64,000 nt of DNA from Talpa occidentalis. Taxonomy: Eukaryota; Chordata; Mammalia; Eulipotyphla; Talpidae. The DNA lies in the NCBI RefSeq assembly GCF_014898055.3, contig NW_023603184.1:107932615-107996614 (forward strand), in the 5' to 3' direction. The translations under genes and the position numbers were made by a program. The first letter of the stretch is position 1, and the number at the start of each line of letters is the position of its first letter. Of the stretch, positions 1 through 11,470 are shown piece after piece. The notes under the pieces are model-generated. The model was not told the origin of the DNA and made no database searches. It saw only the letters and a program-made list of their open reading frames with translations.

Positions 1-597
1 TTCTCACATAAAAGAGGGAGAGAAGGATCCAATAATATGAAAAACTTATTGTTAAGTTAAAAATATACCCCAGGCATTATAGGGATATAAAGCAGAATAA
101 GAGTTTTTAGAGAAAGTCAGTCACAGTGTTAAGGATTATACTACAGACAAGAATTGAAGCATAATTAATATTGAGGACTTTTAGAACAAAGCATGCATGG
201 CCTCCTGTTGTAAATGTCTTTATCCCCTTTACCAAAGAAATATAACCTCCACATTTTTTTTCATGTCAAATTCCAGGAAAATATAGAATCCAGTCTAATG
301 AATTTTGTGGGCTTCTACTTGATACTGAACAACATAATGATTACTATACTGGGAGAAATGATATGTTGAAAATTTTAGTTCTCATAATAAATTTGCTCAA
401 CTGAAACTTTCCAATAATCTATCCAAGATATTAGTCATTCATTTGAGAATAAATGTATAAGGAAAAGTTAAATAATAAAGCAACAGTAAATTTTTGAAGA
501 CCATCTTTATTGCTGGATTCTATTTTCTAAATTTCACTGAACAAAACCCCAGTGTTTAATCTTGACTATACCTAAGCTAACTTGTGGTTGCAGAATG

Positions 598-797
598 GTG
601 ATTCTCAGCCAGTGATGATTTTCTGCCAGGGAAGATTTGGCAATATCTGGAAATGTTTTGGTCTGAGAATAGACAGTGGTGTCCAGGGGGTAGAGGCCTG
701 GACTGTTGTTGAATGTTCTATAATGCATTGAACAGCTACTGCAACAAAGATTTATCTGACCCCAAATGTTACTGTTGCCAAGGTTGATAAACCCCTG
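598..797 (+). repeat. MER20-like hAT-Charlie DNA transposon
   Basis: The order gattctcagccagtgatgat, gatttggcaatatctggaaa, gggggtagaggcctgga, taatgcattgaacagc, aaggttgataaacccctg follows the MER20 consensus from terminus to terminus as I remember it, with many substitutions. It is an old, non-autonomous element with no coding capacity. Confidence 0.7.
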
Positions 798-1256
798 CTT
801 TAGAGGGATAAGCCATGAAAAATCACATTTTCCTCACCTTTAAATAACCTTAATAAGTATGTAAATATCCTATGAAGTGCTTTTCTCAAAACCCAAACAA
901 AACTATATAAAACATTGTCAGGTCAATGTACACATATTGTTTTAGAAAAGCTTTCTATGACATTAAAGGCCATAAGTGGAATACATGTATTGCCTATGTT
1001 TATTAAAGGTAATTACCAAATAAAGCACACCAGCAACACCTCCCCATTTTACCTGATACATAACAAGACAATAAGGCATGACTCTGTGCAATTTATGCTT
1101 TATAACGGGGTAGCTGTTTGAAAATATAGCTACTGCACTGTCCTCTGGCTCACTTTGAAAAGTGGTGGTTCTGAAAGCTTATGGTACTATTTTTTACTCT
1201 TCTTGGTCCTGACTTCTTGTATTCCTGTGTTCCTGCTTCTCATTTGCCTTGGTTTG

Positions 1257-1297
1257 TTGAGAGAGAGAGAAAGAGAGAGAGAGAGAAAAAGAGAAGG
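1257..1297. repeat. (GA)n simple repeat
   Basis: About 40 bp of GA dinucleotides with AAA interruptions. Confidence 0.9.
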
Positions 1298-2294
1298 GTT
1301 ATGGCCACATAGACAAGCTCAGATAATTAGATAATTTTTCTTTAAGGAATATTTCACTTGAAAACAAGAATTTAGAATTTCACAAAGTCAGATTTTCCTT
1401 TGAGAAATATATTTAATTACAAATAATATTCTTCCTATGAAATATCTTTTTTTTTCTTTAAAGAAAATGATATCTGAATGTGTTTGCACTTAAAACCATA
1501 TTTATCCTTTTAAGTGCAATTTCAAACAAAATTATGAGCTGTGTTCTATTTGTGATTACTCTACATGCAATAAGACGATGCCATTTTATAAAGCTACTTA
1601 AACATAGTTGTTTTTCCCTGAGAAAGAGAGTTAAAGCAGATCAAAGCGAAATGAAAGAATTTTTAAAAAGAAAACATTAATTCACATGACCCCCTCAGGA
1701 AAAAAAAAATCATTAGAAATATGTAAAAGCTTATTTCAAAAGAGATCATAATAGACAAATAATTTGACTTCATTTCAATATAATAAAGGTTAAATCTTTT
1801 AAATTGCCCGAACCTGGTACTGTGTTTTTCTCTAAAGCAGGCATTATGTGGGTGGACATGTTGATAGTTCTGTTAAGAGAGCTATAATCTCACAAGGTGA
1901 CTTACCTATGAAGTTCTTCAGGATTCCACACACAAGACATCAGAATGAATTTTCATGTTTTATTACGCCACTCTGCATTCTTATACTCATTCAATATAAA
2001 GACAATGTTCAGCTAGGGGTGCATTCTAGAGAGAGCTATGCCAAGAAACTTTCTCTTTTCTAACAGAGGGACAATTTTTCATTAACTACTATGTGCTATA
2101 TCCTTAGTTATTCACAATGATACTGTGTTTTTCCAATTTTCTCTGAGAAATCCTATGTTTATCCAATTTTAAAAAGATTCAGATGCTTCTAGGATTTTCA
2201 GAGCAAATCAATAGAGGTATTGAATTTTATCTAATTTAATAAAAATTCTAGAGTAGACATGTGAAGTCATATCCATCATTAAAAATTTAAATCA

Positions 2295-2585
2295 GGGCCT
2301 CCCAGGTGGCGCAGCGGTTGAGCGCTGGGTTGCGAAGCTGCCCGCGGCCTCTGCGGCGCCGGTTCGATCCCGGCTGCTCCCCGGCCACCGAAGGAGGGTC
2401 CCACATGGCGCGCAGACCTCTCCTGCCGCCCGCTGCTCCCCTCAGCAGTGTACTTCGGTCCTTCTGCCTGCTCTGCTCCCCGCTCTGGCTCTGGTGAATT
2501 CTCTCGCCCTCCCGGCTTCTGACTGTACCCAGTGCATGTATAAACCAAACAAACAAACAAATAGATAAATAAGACATGCCTCTAG

Positions 2586-2618
<33 letters not shown>

Positions 2619-2620
2619 TA
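2295..2620 (+). mobile_element. Young tRNA-derived SINE, subfamily with captured 3' tail
   Basis: The head starts gggcctcccaggtggcgcag. An RNA polymerase III A box (tggcgcagcgg) and B box (ggttcgatccc) are visible. The body is about 240 bp, then A-rich aaacaaacaaac, then catgcctctagaaatt, then about 30 A. It is flanked by a perfect 14-bp TSD, aaaaatttaaatca, at 2281-2294 and 2621-2634. The long pure A-tail and perfect TSD indicate a recent insertion. Confidence 0.92.
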
Positions 2621-2634
2621 AAAAATTTAAATCA

Positions 2635-3107
2635 AAGTGAACCAGAGGAGGAAGGTGATAGGGTATTAGCAACGGGCTAAGGTTGAAGATGAGTGAAGCA
2701 TCTGCACATATGAAAGTGTGAAGTTAGGGCCTCCCTGGTGGCGCAGCGGTTGAGCGCTGGGCTGTGAACCTGCCCGCAGCCTCTGCAGCGCCGGTTTGAT
2801 CCCCGGCTGCTCCCCGGCCACTGGAGGAGGGTCCCACATGGCGTGCAGACCTCTCCTGCTGCCCGCTGCTCCCCTCAGCAGTGTACTTCGGTCCTTCTGC
2901 CTGCTCTGCTCCCCGCTCTGGCTCTGGTGAATTCTCTCGCCCTCCCACGCTTCTGACTGTACCCAGTGCTTGTATAAATCAATCAATCAATCTTGTATAA
3001 ATAAATAAATAAATCTTTTTAAAAAAAGTGTGAAGTTAAATTTCTAAGTTACATAGTTGGTAAATGACTGGAAAATCAATAAAAAATAAAATTATAAAAG
3101 AGAGTGA
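2635..3107 (+). repeat. Older L1 3' UTR fragment split by a SINE
   Basis: Pieces 2637-2726 and 3039-3107 together parallel the L1 3' ends at 42340-42470 and 28845-29000: gatgagtgaagcatctgcac, then a tatga..gtgaagtta region, then gttggtaaatgactgg and an A-rich end. The SINE at 2727-3024 interrupts it. The L1 family name was not determined. Confidence 0.5.
2727..3024 (+). mobile_element. tRNA-derived SINE inserted in an old L1 3' end
   Basis: Full-length head to A-tail, with A and B boxes present and the tail aatcaatcaatc then ataaataaatctttttaaa. A perfect 14-bp TSD, aaagtgtgaagtta, lies at 2713-2726 and 3025-3038. Confidence 0.92.
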
Positions 3108-3366
3108 GGGCCTCGCAGGCAGTTGAGTGCAGCGCTGTGAAGCTGTCCGCAGCATCTACAGCGCGGGTTCGACCCTGATCGGCCGCAGAAATATCCACAT
3201 GGTGCAGCAGACCTCTCCTGTCTTGCCAACTGCTCCCCTCAGCAGTGTATTTTGGTGGATCTGCCTGTTCTGCTCCCCGCTCTGTCTCTGTTGAATCCTC
3301 TTACCTCTTGCATCTCTGGACTGTACCCTAGTTCTTGTATGCATAAATAAATCTTTAAAAAAAAAA
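3108..3366 (+). mobile_element. tRNA-derived SINE, older subfamily
   Basis: Head gggcctcgcaggcagttgag, B-box-like gcgggttcgaccctg, body cagacctctcctgtcttgcc, tail gcataaataaatctttaaaa. It is diverged from the two copies just upstream, with a deletion in the A-box region. Possible imperfect TSD agagagtga / agaaagtga. Confidence 0.85.
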
Positions 3367-3827
3367 GAAAGTGAACCTTGATTATATTTCTAATAATGTA
3401 TACATCTAATACCATGTAATTTAAATCTCAATGAATCTCTGACTTGAAGTGTGTGTCAATGTTATTAAAATAGCCATTTATATTTTGTAGTGTACTTGAA
3501 GTCGAAAATATACTTTAAGGCTAATAAGATGAACAACAAAGTTTCTGTTTACAGAAATGGCAGTACAGGACATGAATAATCATCTAAGGATTAGATTAAC
3601 TATTTGATTGCAAGACTTTCGAGTGAGAATAGTGTAACTCTAGTTTTTAGCTCACCTGATATAGTGTGCCCTGGGAACTCATTACCAAATTTTCCAAAGG
3701 GCATTTAGTTTTGGCATTGCCCTATTGGATAATATTGCTCATTGGTTGGGTATGTAACTGAGTGCAATTGCAAATGGTTTCCAATACTTATCCCAAAGGA
3801 ATTTTAAAAGCAGAGAATACTTTTCCC

Positions 3828-5598
3828 TTTGTATAGGTCCTTTACCTCTTTTGTTAGAAAACTATAAAACACTGTTAAAAGAAATAGAAGAAGACACAAA
3901 GAAATGGAAAGACATCCCCTGCTCATGGATTGGGAGAATAAACATTATTAAAATGGCCATCCTACCAAAAGCAATATACAGATTCAATGCTATTCCAATC
4001 AAAATTTCAATGTCATTCTTCAAAGAAATAGAACAATTATTGATGAAATTCATATGGAATCACAAAAAACCCCGAATAGCCAAAGCTCTCCTGAAAAAAA
4101 AAGAAGGGAATGGAGGCATCACACTCCCAGACTTCAAACTCTACTACAAAGCCATAATCATCAAAACTGCATGGTATTGGAACAAGAACAGACATATAGA
4201 CCAATGGAATCGAATAGAAAATCCAGAAATAAACCCACAGATTTATGGTCAACTAATCTTTGACAAAGGAGCAAAGACTATGCATTGGAGCAAAGAAAGT
4301 TTGTTCAATAAATGGTGCTGGGAAAACTGGGTCGCTACATGCAAAAGAATGAAGCTTGACCACTACCTCACACCATATACAAAAATCAACTCAAAATGGA
4401 TTAAAGAACTAGACATAAGACCTGAAACCATAAAATACATAGAAGGAAATATAGGCGAAACACTACGTGATTTGCATATCAAAGACATCTTTGCAGATGC
4501 ATCACCCAAAGCAGTGATAGTGAAGGCAAAGATAAACAGCTGGGACTACATCAAATTAAAGAGCTTCTGCACAGCAAAAGAGACAATAACAAAAACAAAG
4601 AGAAACCCCACCAACTGGGAGAACATTTTTGCACCCAACACTAATGATAAAGGACTGATCACAAAAATCTGCAAAGAGCTGATGAGACTCAACAACAACA
4701 AAGAAAATAATCCAGTCAAAAAATGGACAGAGGAACTAAAAAGAAACTTCTCTGAAGAGGAAATGCGAATGGCCAACAGGCATATGAAAAAATGTTCAAC
4801 ATCACTTGCAATCAGGGAAATGCAAATCAAAACTACCATGAGATACCATCTCACACCAGTGAGAATGGCACATATTAAAAAAACTAGCAACAACAAATGT
4901 TGGCGAGGTTGTGGAGAAAAAGGAACTCTTCTGCACTGTTGGTGGGAGTGCAAACTGGTCCAACCACTATGGAGAGCTGTGTGGAGATTTCTGGACCTAC
5001 TAAACATAGAGCTTCCACAGGATCCAGCAATTCCACTCCTAGGTATTTACCCAAAGCACACAGAAACATCAATTCCAAAGAACACCTGCACCCCTATGTT
5101 TATAGCAGCACTGTTTACAATAGCTAAGCTTTGGAAACAGCCCAAATGCCCAAAAATAGATGACTGGATCAAGAAGATGTGGTACATATATACCATGGAA
5201 TATTACTCAGCATTCAAAAAAGATAAACACATGCAATTTGCAGCAACATGGATGACGCTGGAAGGGATCATGCTCAGTGAAATAAGCCAAAAAGAAAAAG
5301 AAAAATACCTGATGGTCTCACTCATAGCAGGGATCTAGAAAACTTAAATAAGGGACCAGGAAAATGAATAACTATAAGAAAGTGAAAATCAAAATCAACA
5401 AAAACTATGAACCAGAGACACTTTTTGGGGGTGGGGCCGGGAGGGAGGGATTGGGGTCAGAATGGGGGGATTGCAATTGTATGGGGAATATAAAAATAAA
5501 ATTTATTAATTAAAAAAAAAAAAAAAAAAAAATTTTATTCTTAGTTTCCTAAGATTTTGTCATGAGTGAATATTAAATTTTATAAAATAAAAAAAAAA
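3828..5598 (+). mobile_element. Young 5'-truncated L1 with 5' inversion and 3' transduction
   Basis: It is flanked by a perfect 16-bp TSD, agagaatacttttccc, at 3812-3827 and 5599-5614. Order: an inverted 29-bp L1 piece (3828-3856), sense ORF2 3' part (3857-5338), 3' UTR with a G-rich tract (about 5425-5470), first A-tail (5512-5532), about 55 bp of non-L1 sequence with ATTAAA at 5572-5577, then a second A-tail up to the TSD. The ORF2 fragment is still open, so the insertion is recent. Confidence 0.93.
3857..5338 (+). pseudogene. L1 ORF2p C-terminal fragment (no endonuclease, no RT core)
   Basis: About 493 codons run in one open frame, from [17 protein letters not shown] to the stop at 5336-5338. 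They match the L1 ORF2p region after the reverse transcriptase: [33 protein letters not shown], then the C-terminal Cys/His cluster C-x3-C-x8-C-x4-C with an adjacent His (near 4900-4960), then MEYYSAFKK. The endonuclease and RT domains are absent because of 5' truncation, so it cannot retrotranspose. There is no promoter. It is an insertion byproduct, not a gene. Confidence 0.93.
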
Positions 5599-6060
5599 AG
5601 AGAATACTTTTCCCATTCAGAATAAACCTTTGACCTATTTTTGAATAGATAAACACTATACTCATGATTAATTGCTTGGTATGCTGTGGCCCTATGATAC
5701 TTGTTTGGCAGCATTGTGCCTCTGGAACACAAAACTTTATGATTCTTCTGGTACCTATTTTGCAGAGTTACTGGTGGCAGTGCCTAAATACCACATTTTG
5801 ACAAAATGATCTGATTACATATGTGATGCCTAAAACCTGAGTTTATTTTCAAGCCAGACCCTAAAGATTTTAGAGTGTTCTGCACCATTCTAACTTCTTT
5901 TGCTATTTCTACTACAGAAAATTGTCAATCTACTTGAATGTTGCAGTGGCAACTAATGTCAAACTCTTCCATTTTGAGTCTTACAAATTTGGACCACAAA
6001 TTTCCCTCATATGAATTCACTGCATATAGGCCTAAATGCTTTAGAAACCAAGGTATTCTT

Positions 6061-6334
6061 TTTTTTTTTAAGATATATTTATTTATTTATGCATACAAGA
6101 GCTGGGGTACAGGCCAGAGGTGTGGGGGTGAGAGGGTTCACCAGAGACAGAGTAGGGAGCAGAACAGGCAGATTGACTGAAATGCCCTGCTGAAGGGAGC
6201 AGTGGATGAGGCAGGAGAGATCTGCTGTGCCATGTGGGTCACCTCCCTGGCCAGGGATTGAACTTGTGCTGTAGTAGTTGTGGATAGCTTCACAGTGCTG
6301 CATCTTAACCACTTGTGCCACCAGGGAGGCCACA
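6061..6334 (-). mobile_element. tRNA-derived SINE, minus orientation
   Basis: Begins on the plus strand with a T-run and tatttatttatttatgca, and ends with the inverted head ccaccagggaggcc. A perfect 15-bp TSD, aaaccaaggtattct, lies at 6046-6060 and 6335-6349. The body is of the same older subfamily as 28445-28711 (head reads ggtggcacaagtggttaag). Confidence 0.92.
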
Positions 6335-6356
6335 AAACCAAGGTATTCTCTAAAAC

Positions 6357-6490
6357 AATGTTTCTCAAACTTTAATATGCTTCAAAATGACCTGATAACT
6401 TTGCTAAAAGGCAGGTTCTAATTCAGTAGGTTTGGGTTGGAGTCTGAGATTCTTCACGTACAACAAGCTCCTAGGTGCTGCTGCTGCTGC
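6357..6490 (+). repeat. MER5A-like hAT-Charlie element
   Basis: tgtttctcaaactttaatat, cttcaaaatgacctg, taattcagtaggtttggg and acaagctcctaggtgctgct occur in the order of the MER5A consensus. The CTG run at its end (about 6477-6492) is expanded to five triplets. Confidence 0.75.
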
Positions 6491-7319
6491 TGTTCCCTCT
6501 GTAGCACGGCTATAAGAGGCACACCAGATGAATCAGGCAGTTGAGTTATAGCAACTTATTCTTTAGGCGATGTAGTTCCACAGCTCTTGTGCAAAATATT
6601 TTCCTCCTACTTTATAATAACTTCACTTAAAGAAATTCAGGTATGAAAGGAAGAGGCTGCCAAAATGGACACACAATGAAGAAATGCTCCTCTTTTCCAC
6701 CAATCTGAAACTTTGTAGGTTGGTTAAAACAGGCTAAATCTTAGAGACACTGTCTACATACTTACCTGAAGGAAATCTCCCTGAAGTTAGCCCAGGGATT
6801 CTCGGGGCCAGCCCTCATGGGGCGATGTGACCAAGACAGAGGTAGATGCCTGGGATAATATTCCAAAGTAAGTCTTTGTAAGATTTTCAGAGGGTATTCA
6901 TTGTGTGTATAGATACAATTAGATGTATTCAATGTAGATATGTGTGTGTATGTGCAGGTATGTATATGTGTGTGCTTCCTTCAAAATAGACCAGAGACAG
7001 AAGGACATAGTTTCTTAAAAAACACCACCACAGGGGAGAACATTAATGCACAGTTACAATTGGGTTTGCATTCCCTCTTCAGCACTATAATGTTTCCAAT
7101 CTGCTTTCCAATTCTTCGTATGGTTCTAGCAATTGTTTGCCATTTTTATCATCTCACCTATTTTTCCCTTAGATAATATTTCCTGTTTGTGGCTGACATG
7201 GATTTCCATTTCAGTGAATTTCACCAGCACAATTCCTTGAATCTGAAAACTGTACAATATAACCAATGGGTTAAATTATCTACCCACGGAATATACATTT
7301 AGTTGCCCAGTGTTAGGCA

Positions 7320-7320
7320 A

Positions 7321-7353
<33 letters not shown>
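7320..7353 (+). repeat. (CAA)n microsatellite
   Basis: Eleven uninterrupted CAA/AAC triplets. Confidence 0.95.
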
Positions 7354-7647
7354 ATAACCCAGTTCTTTATTACTTCATCTCTCCTAAACATTTACTCATT
7401 AAAATTAATGACATGTGAAAACATATAGAAGAAATGAATTCAATATTCCTTTTTCCTAGAGAAAAAAGGAAACTATCAATAGTATAATTGACTTTAGAAA
7501 ACATTCCTTACTTACCTTGATTATTGTCTTGTTATAAAACAGACCACTGTTCTGTAGTTGGATGTTAAATAGGAATATGTTCCCTATCAATGATGATGAT
7601 TTTTTCTCTTGAATTGCACAATTACAATTATTAACAGCATTCGTGAG

Positions 7648-7681
7648 TTAGTATCATACTAACTAGTTAGTATGATACTAA
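7648..7681. repeat. Perfect 34-bp palindrome without spacer
   Basis: Each 17-nt arm (first arm ttagtatcatactaact) is the exact reverse complement of the other, with the centre at 7664/7665. No transposon was recognised around it. Confidence 0.95.
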
Positions 7682-8633
7682 TAAATATCCCCTATCCACA
7701 AAAGTTTGACTAAGATAATCAGATTGTTTGTTACCTCTACAGGAGTTTAATATAAAATTACATTTTGAAGAACCCTAAGTTAAAAAACAAACAAGTAAAT
7801 TCTGTTGTTTCTAGGTACTTAGTAAACATTAATACACATTTCATTATCAGCATGCATAAACTACTAGCAATAAAAAAGAATGCACAAAAAATTGTTCTTG
7901 AAATAATCATATATTCTTCAATAATCTTGAAAAAATGACCTTGAAATAGCTGTCTTTAAGAACTCACATTTAGTACTTCATATGGAAAATTCAAATATAA
8001 TAGCCAATGGAATTTTAAAAAACAACAACAGCTGCTTCTTGAACATTGATTTATGATATTGTTATTACAGTTAAATAAAAGAAGCCTCTAAGTTCTATTT
8101 AGAAATAACTCTTTGGATTTCTGTCTATGAAGAATTTAAATGGGTTTATACTTGGAGTTGATTTATAAATATATATATATATGAATAATATTTTCCCCTT
8201 TCTATCAGCTGTCTGGGAATTCCACTTGAACTATACTGGTTTTTAATTATACATTTGAAAAATCTGGAGTTGTGCCAAGTATTGAGTCTTATAGCATGCA
8301 TATAAATATATGTATTACACCACTGTTAAAATAAGGAAAATCTATCTCTTCATTAATTCTTGGCCATTAGTTGCTTATGGAACTGGCACCATTAACATGA
8401 GGTGGTTTTCTGATCTGATTACATCATATATCATGTAAGTATTTCCTATATTATCGATTTCATAAAGGTAAGAACTCATACTGAGAAATAGATTCACAGG
8501 CATGTAATTTCAAGATCCAAAACTCTTGAAATGGTTTTTATTAATTTGCAATGATAATATTGACATTTGATTCACTATTACAATTAATTGTAATTGCACT
8601 AACAAGTTCTCCATTTAAAGAAACCATACGAAT

Positions 8634-8904
8634 ACTGGATGGTCTCACTCATAGCAGGAATTTAGAAAACCCAAATAAGGAACCAGGAAAAAGACTAATT
8701 ATAATAAAGAAAAAAATCAACAAGCAACAAGCAACTATAAACCAGAGACACACTAAGGGGGGGTGGAGGGAGGAGAAGAGAGATTAGTGTCAAAATAAGG
8801 GAGTGCACTTTCATGGGGAATATAATCAAAATGAAAATGCATACATTGTGCAAAAATAAAAAATGATGTGAGAATTATATAAAATATATTAAACATAAAA
8901 AAAT
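8634..8904 (+). mobile_element. Young L1 3' end, 270 bp
   Basis: Starts just before the last ORF2 codons (ggtctcactcatagcagg) and runs through the 3' UTR to an A-rich end. It closely follows the 3828-5598 copy. A 17-bp TSD, aaagaaaccatacgaat, lies at 8617-8633 and again at 8905-8921 with one mismatch. Confidence 0.9.
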
Positions 8905-9714
8905 AAAGAAACCATAAGAATTCCCTAATTCTTGAGTTTTCTGGAAGATTTGCACTACCCCCCTCACTGATTGGATTTTTATCTACAATGGTTAATGTCA
9001 GCACAGAAAAAAGGAGTTCATGTGCCCAGAGAACCAGCCCCTGTTCCTTAGACTGTGACCATGACTTGCACAAGAGTGTTCTGTGAAGCCTGTGTCACTC
9101 TTCTTGGTGCTCATGATCTATTTTCAGCTGTCACAGTAAATCAAAACCAGTGCAGTCACATAATATGCTGCCATAGGCTTGAACAGAAGTTATTACATGT
9201 ACTTTGCTTGCTCATTGATTTGCACATCTGGATGTGGTATAAATTGATCCACTGTTGGTATAATTATATTTATAAGGCCTATGATTTAAAAAAACAAGTT
9301 TAATATTTGGTTTTTGTGGTGCATCCACTAGTTTTCCTTTACGTAATAAAGAACATTGTTAGTCTATGTTATATAAGTGGCATATTTAAACAAAATCTAT
9401 ATTCAAGAATTTGGAAATGAAGTGTATATAGCCAACATTTAGGCAACACAAAACAATTTCATCAAAAAATTTATAGCTAAATGTAGGTGCTGAAGTCATT
9501 TGCATTCAATCTTTTAATTAAAGGACATTATGAAACTGATTATTTTTTAAAGCATGATACAAGGTTGACATGTTAACTCTGTTTTCTACCAAGAAATCTC
9601 ACAATCCTTGCAGATAGGAAAGTACATACTCATGGGAAATGCATTCATTCTTGCAGTGCAATGGCATACCAGCTGACAAATCATCCATTTGGATTTGGAT
9701 GAGTTGTATGTACA

Positions 9715-10130
9715 CTCAAGAAGATGTGGTATACATACGCATTGAAATACTGCTCAGCTATAAAAAAAGTGAAATTTTGCATTTGCAACAACATGGATGG
9801 AACTGGAAGGGATGATGCTAAGTGAAATAAGTCAGAAGGAGAAAGACAAAGGCCAGATGATTTCACTCATATGTGGGATATGAAGAAATAAAGCAAAAGA
9901 ACAGGAAAATCAAGCCAAAACAGACCTTTGGATTCAGAACATAGAACTGACATTACCAGGCTGTGGGGTATGAGTGATAGTAAAGGGTGCAGGAGCTCCT
10001 ATGGAATGCAGTAAAATGTTATTGGTATTCTGGTGGTTATCAGTATTATTGAAGAGTTTTGAACAAGTACTCGTAAAACATATTCTGTACCAGAGTTACC
10101 TAAATCAAATTTAAAAATATAACTCTCTCT
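9715..10130 (+). repeat. Older L1 3' end
   Basis: The ORF2 terminal region is recognisable (aagaagatgtggtatacata, gcaacaacatggatggaact, agtgaaataagtcagaagga). It is followed by a diverged 3' UTR and a (CT)n patch near 10125. Frames are broken. Confidence 0.8.
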
Positions 10131-10254
10131 CTCTCTCAAAAACATCAAAATATGAAAAGAAGCTGCAAGATAAATCAGATTGCAACTAGATTCCAATGCC
10201 TGTAATCAAGTTATAAAAAGGGGAAAAATTCATGTCACCCACTTTTGAATTATC

Positions 10255-11470
10255 CTTTAGAGGTACTTGATTCATTGTGATTCATTTATTGCCTTTTCCC
10301 TGCCTTTCTCCTGGGTTGAATTTGTTGATCTTGGTAGAAACTATAGGATTTTCTACAAAGACCATATTATATGCAAGACACATAATTTTATTTCTTCTTT
10401 TCCAAATTACATAACTTTTATTGCCATTTCCAAAATGCATAAATTTTATCACTTATTCACTAGTTAGAATTTCCAGCACAATGTTGAATAAGAGCAATGA
10501 GAGAGGAAATTCTTACCTTGTTCCCAATGTCAGAAGGAAAGTGTCCAGACCCTCATCATTAATTATATTACTTATGGGTTTTTTGTAGATGATCTTTATC
10601 AAGTTGAGAAAGTTTGTGCTGTTACTAGTTTTGTGAGTTACGCTATTATCATCATGAACATATATTCAAACATATGTTTTTGCTTCTTTTGACTATAGAT
10701 GTGATAGATTACATTATATAATTTTTTGATATTGGGCTAGACCTGCATACTTGAACAAATATCATTTGTGTGTGTAATTCTATTTATTCATTGATGGATT
10801 TTTCTTATTACTATTGTGTTAAGGATTTTGTGTCTATATTCATGAGAGATATTGGTCTGTAGTTTTCCTTTCTTTTAATATATTTACTAGAGTATTAGGG
10901 TCATTTAGATATCATAGAATGAGTTAGGAAATTTTCTCTCTGCTCCTATTTTTTGAAGAGATTATGAAGTATTGTTATTTCTTCAATAAATGTTTGTTCG
11001 ATTTACCTGTGAAACCATCTGAGCCTAATGTTTCCTTTTATGGAAGGTTATTAATTATTAATTCAATTTCCTATATTTTTCTAGGGCTTAGGTTGTATGA
11101 TTCTACTTGAGTTTTGGCAGTGTGTGTCTTTCAAGTAATTGATCAGTTTCATCTTGTTTATCACATTTGTTGATATAAAGTGGTTCATTATATTCCCTTG
11201 TTATACTTTTAGTGTCCAAGGATCAGCAATTATCACCCTTCTTTTATTTCTGATGTTGGTAATTTTATCCTCTTTGTCTTGATTAGCCTCTTTAGAAGTG
11301 TATCAATTTTAGTGACATTTTCAGAGAAACAGGTGTTGGTTTGTTTGATTTTCCTTATTTTCTCCTTTTAAGATCATTAATTTGTATTCTAATTTTATAA
11401 TTTCTTTTATTCTGCTTGCTATAGGCTTAAATAACTCTTTTTTCCTCTAGCTGCTTAAAGTGGATGGCTT
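10255..11470 (-). repeat. Old L1 ORF2 fragment, antisense to the plus strand
   Basis: Plus-strand reading is antisense L1 RT-region sequence, for example tcttaccttgttcccaatgt, gggttttttgtagatgatct, gagaaacaggtgttggtttg, ttctgcttgctataggct. It is heavily mutated with no open frame. Confidence 0.75.

Noticed and set aside
2279..3344. Several 60-106 aa open frames on both strands
   Set aside because: They lie wholly inside SINE copies, and the same translation recurs at every SINE in the window.
4546..5007. 153-aa open frame on the minus strand
   Set aside because: It is the antisense shadow of the L1 ORF2 fragment.
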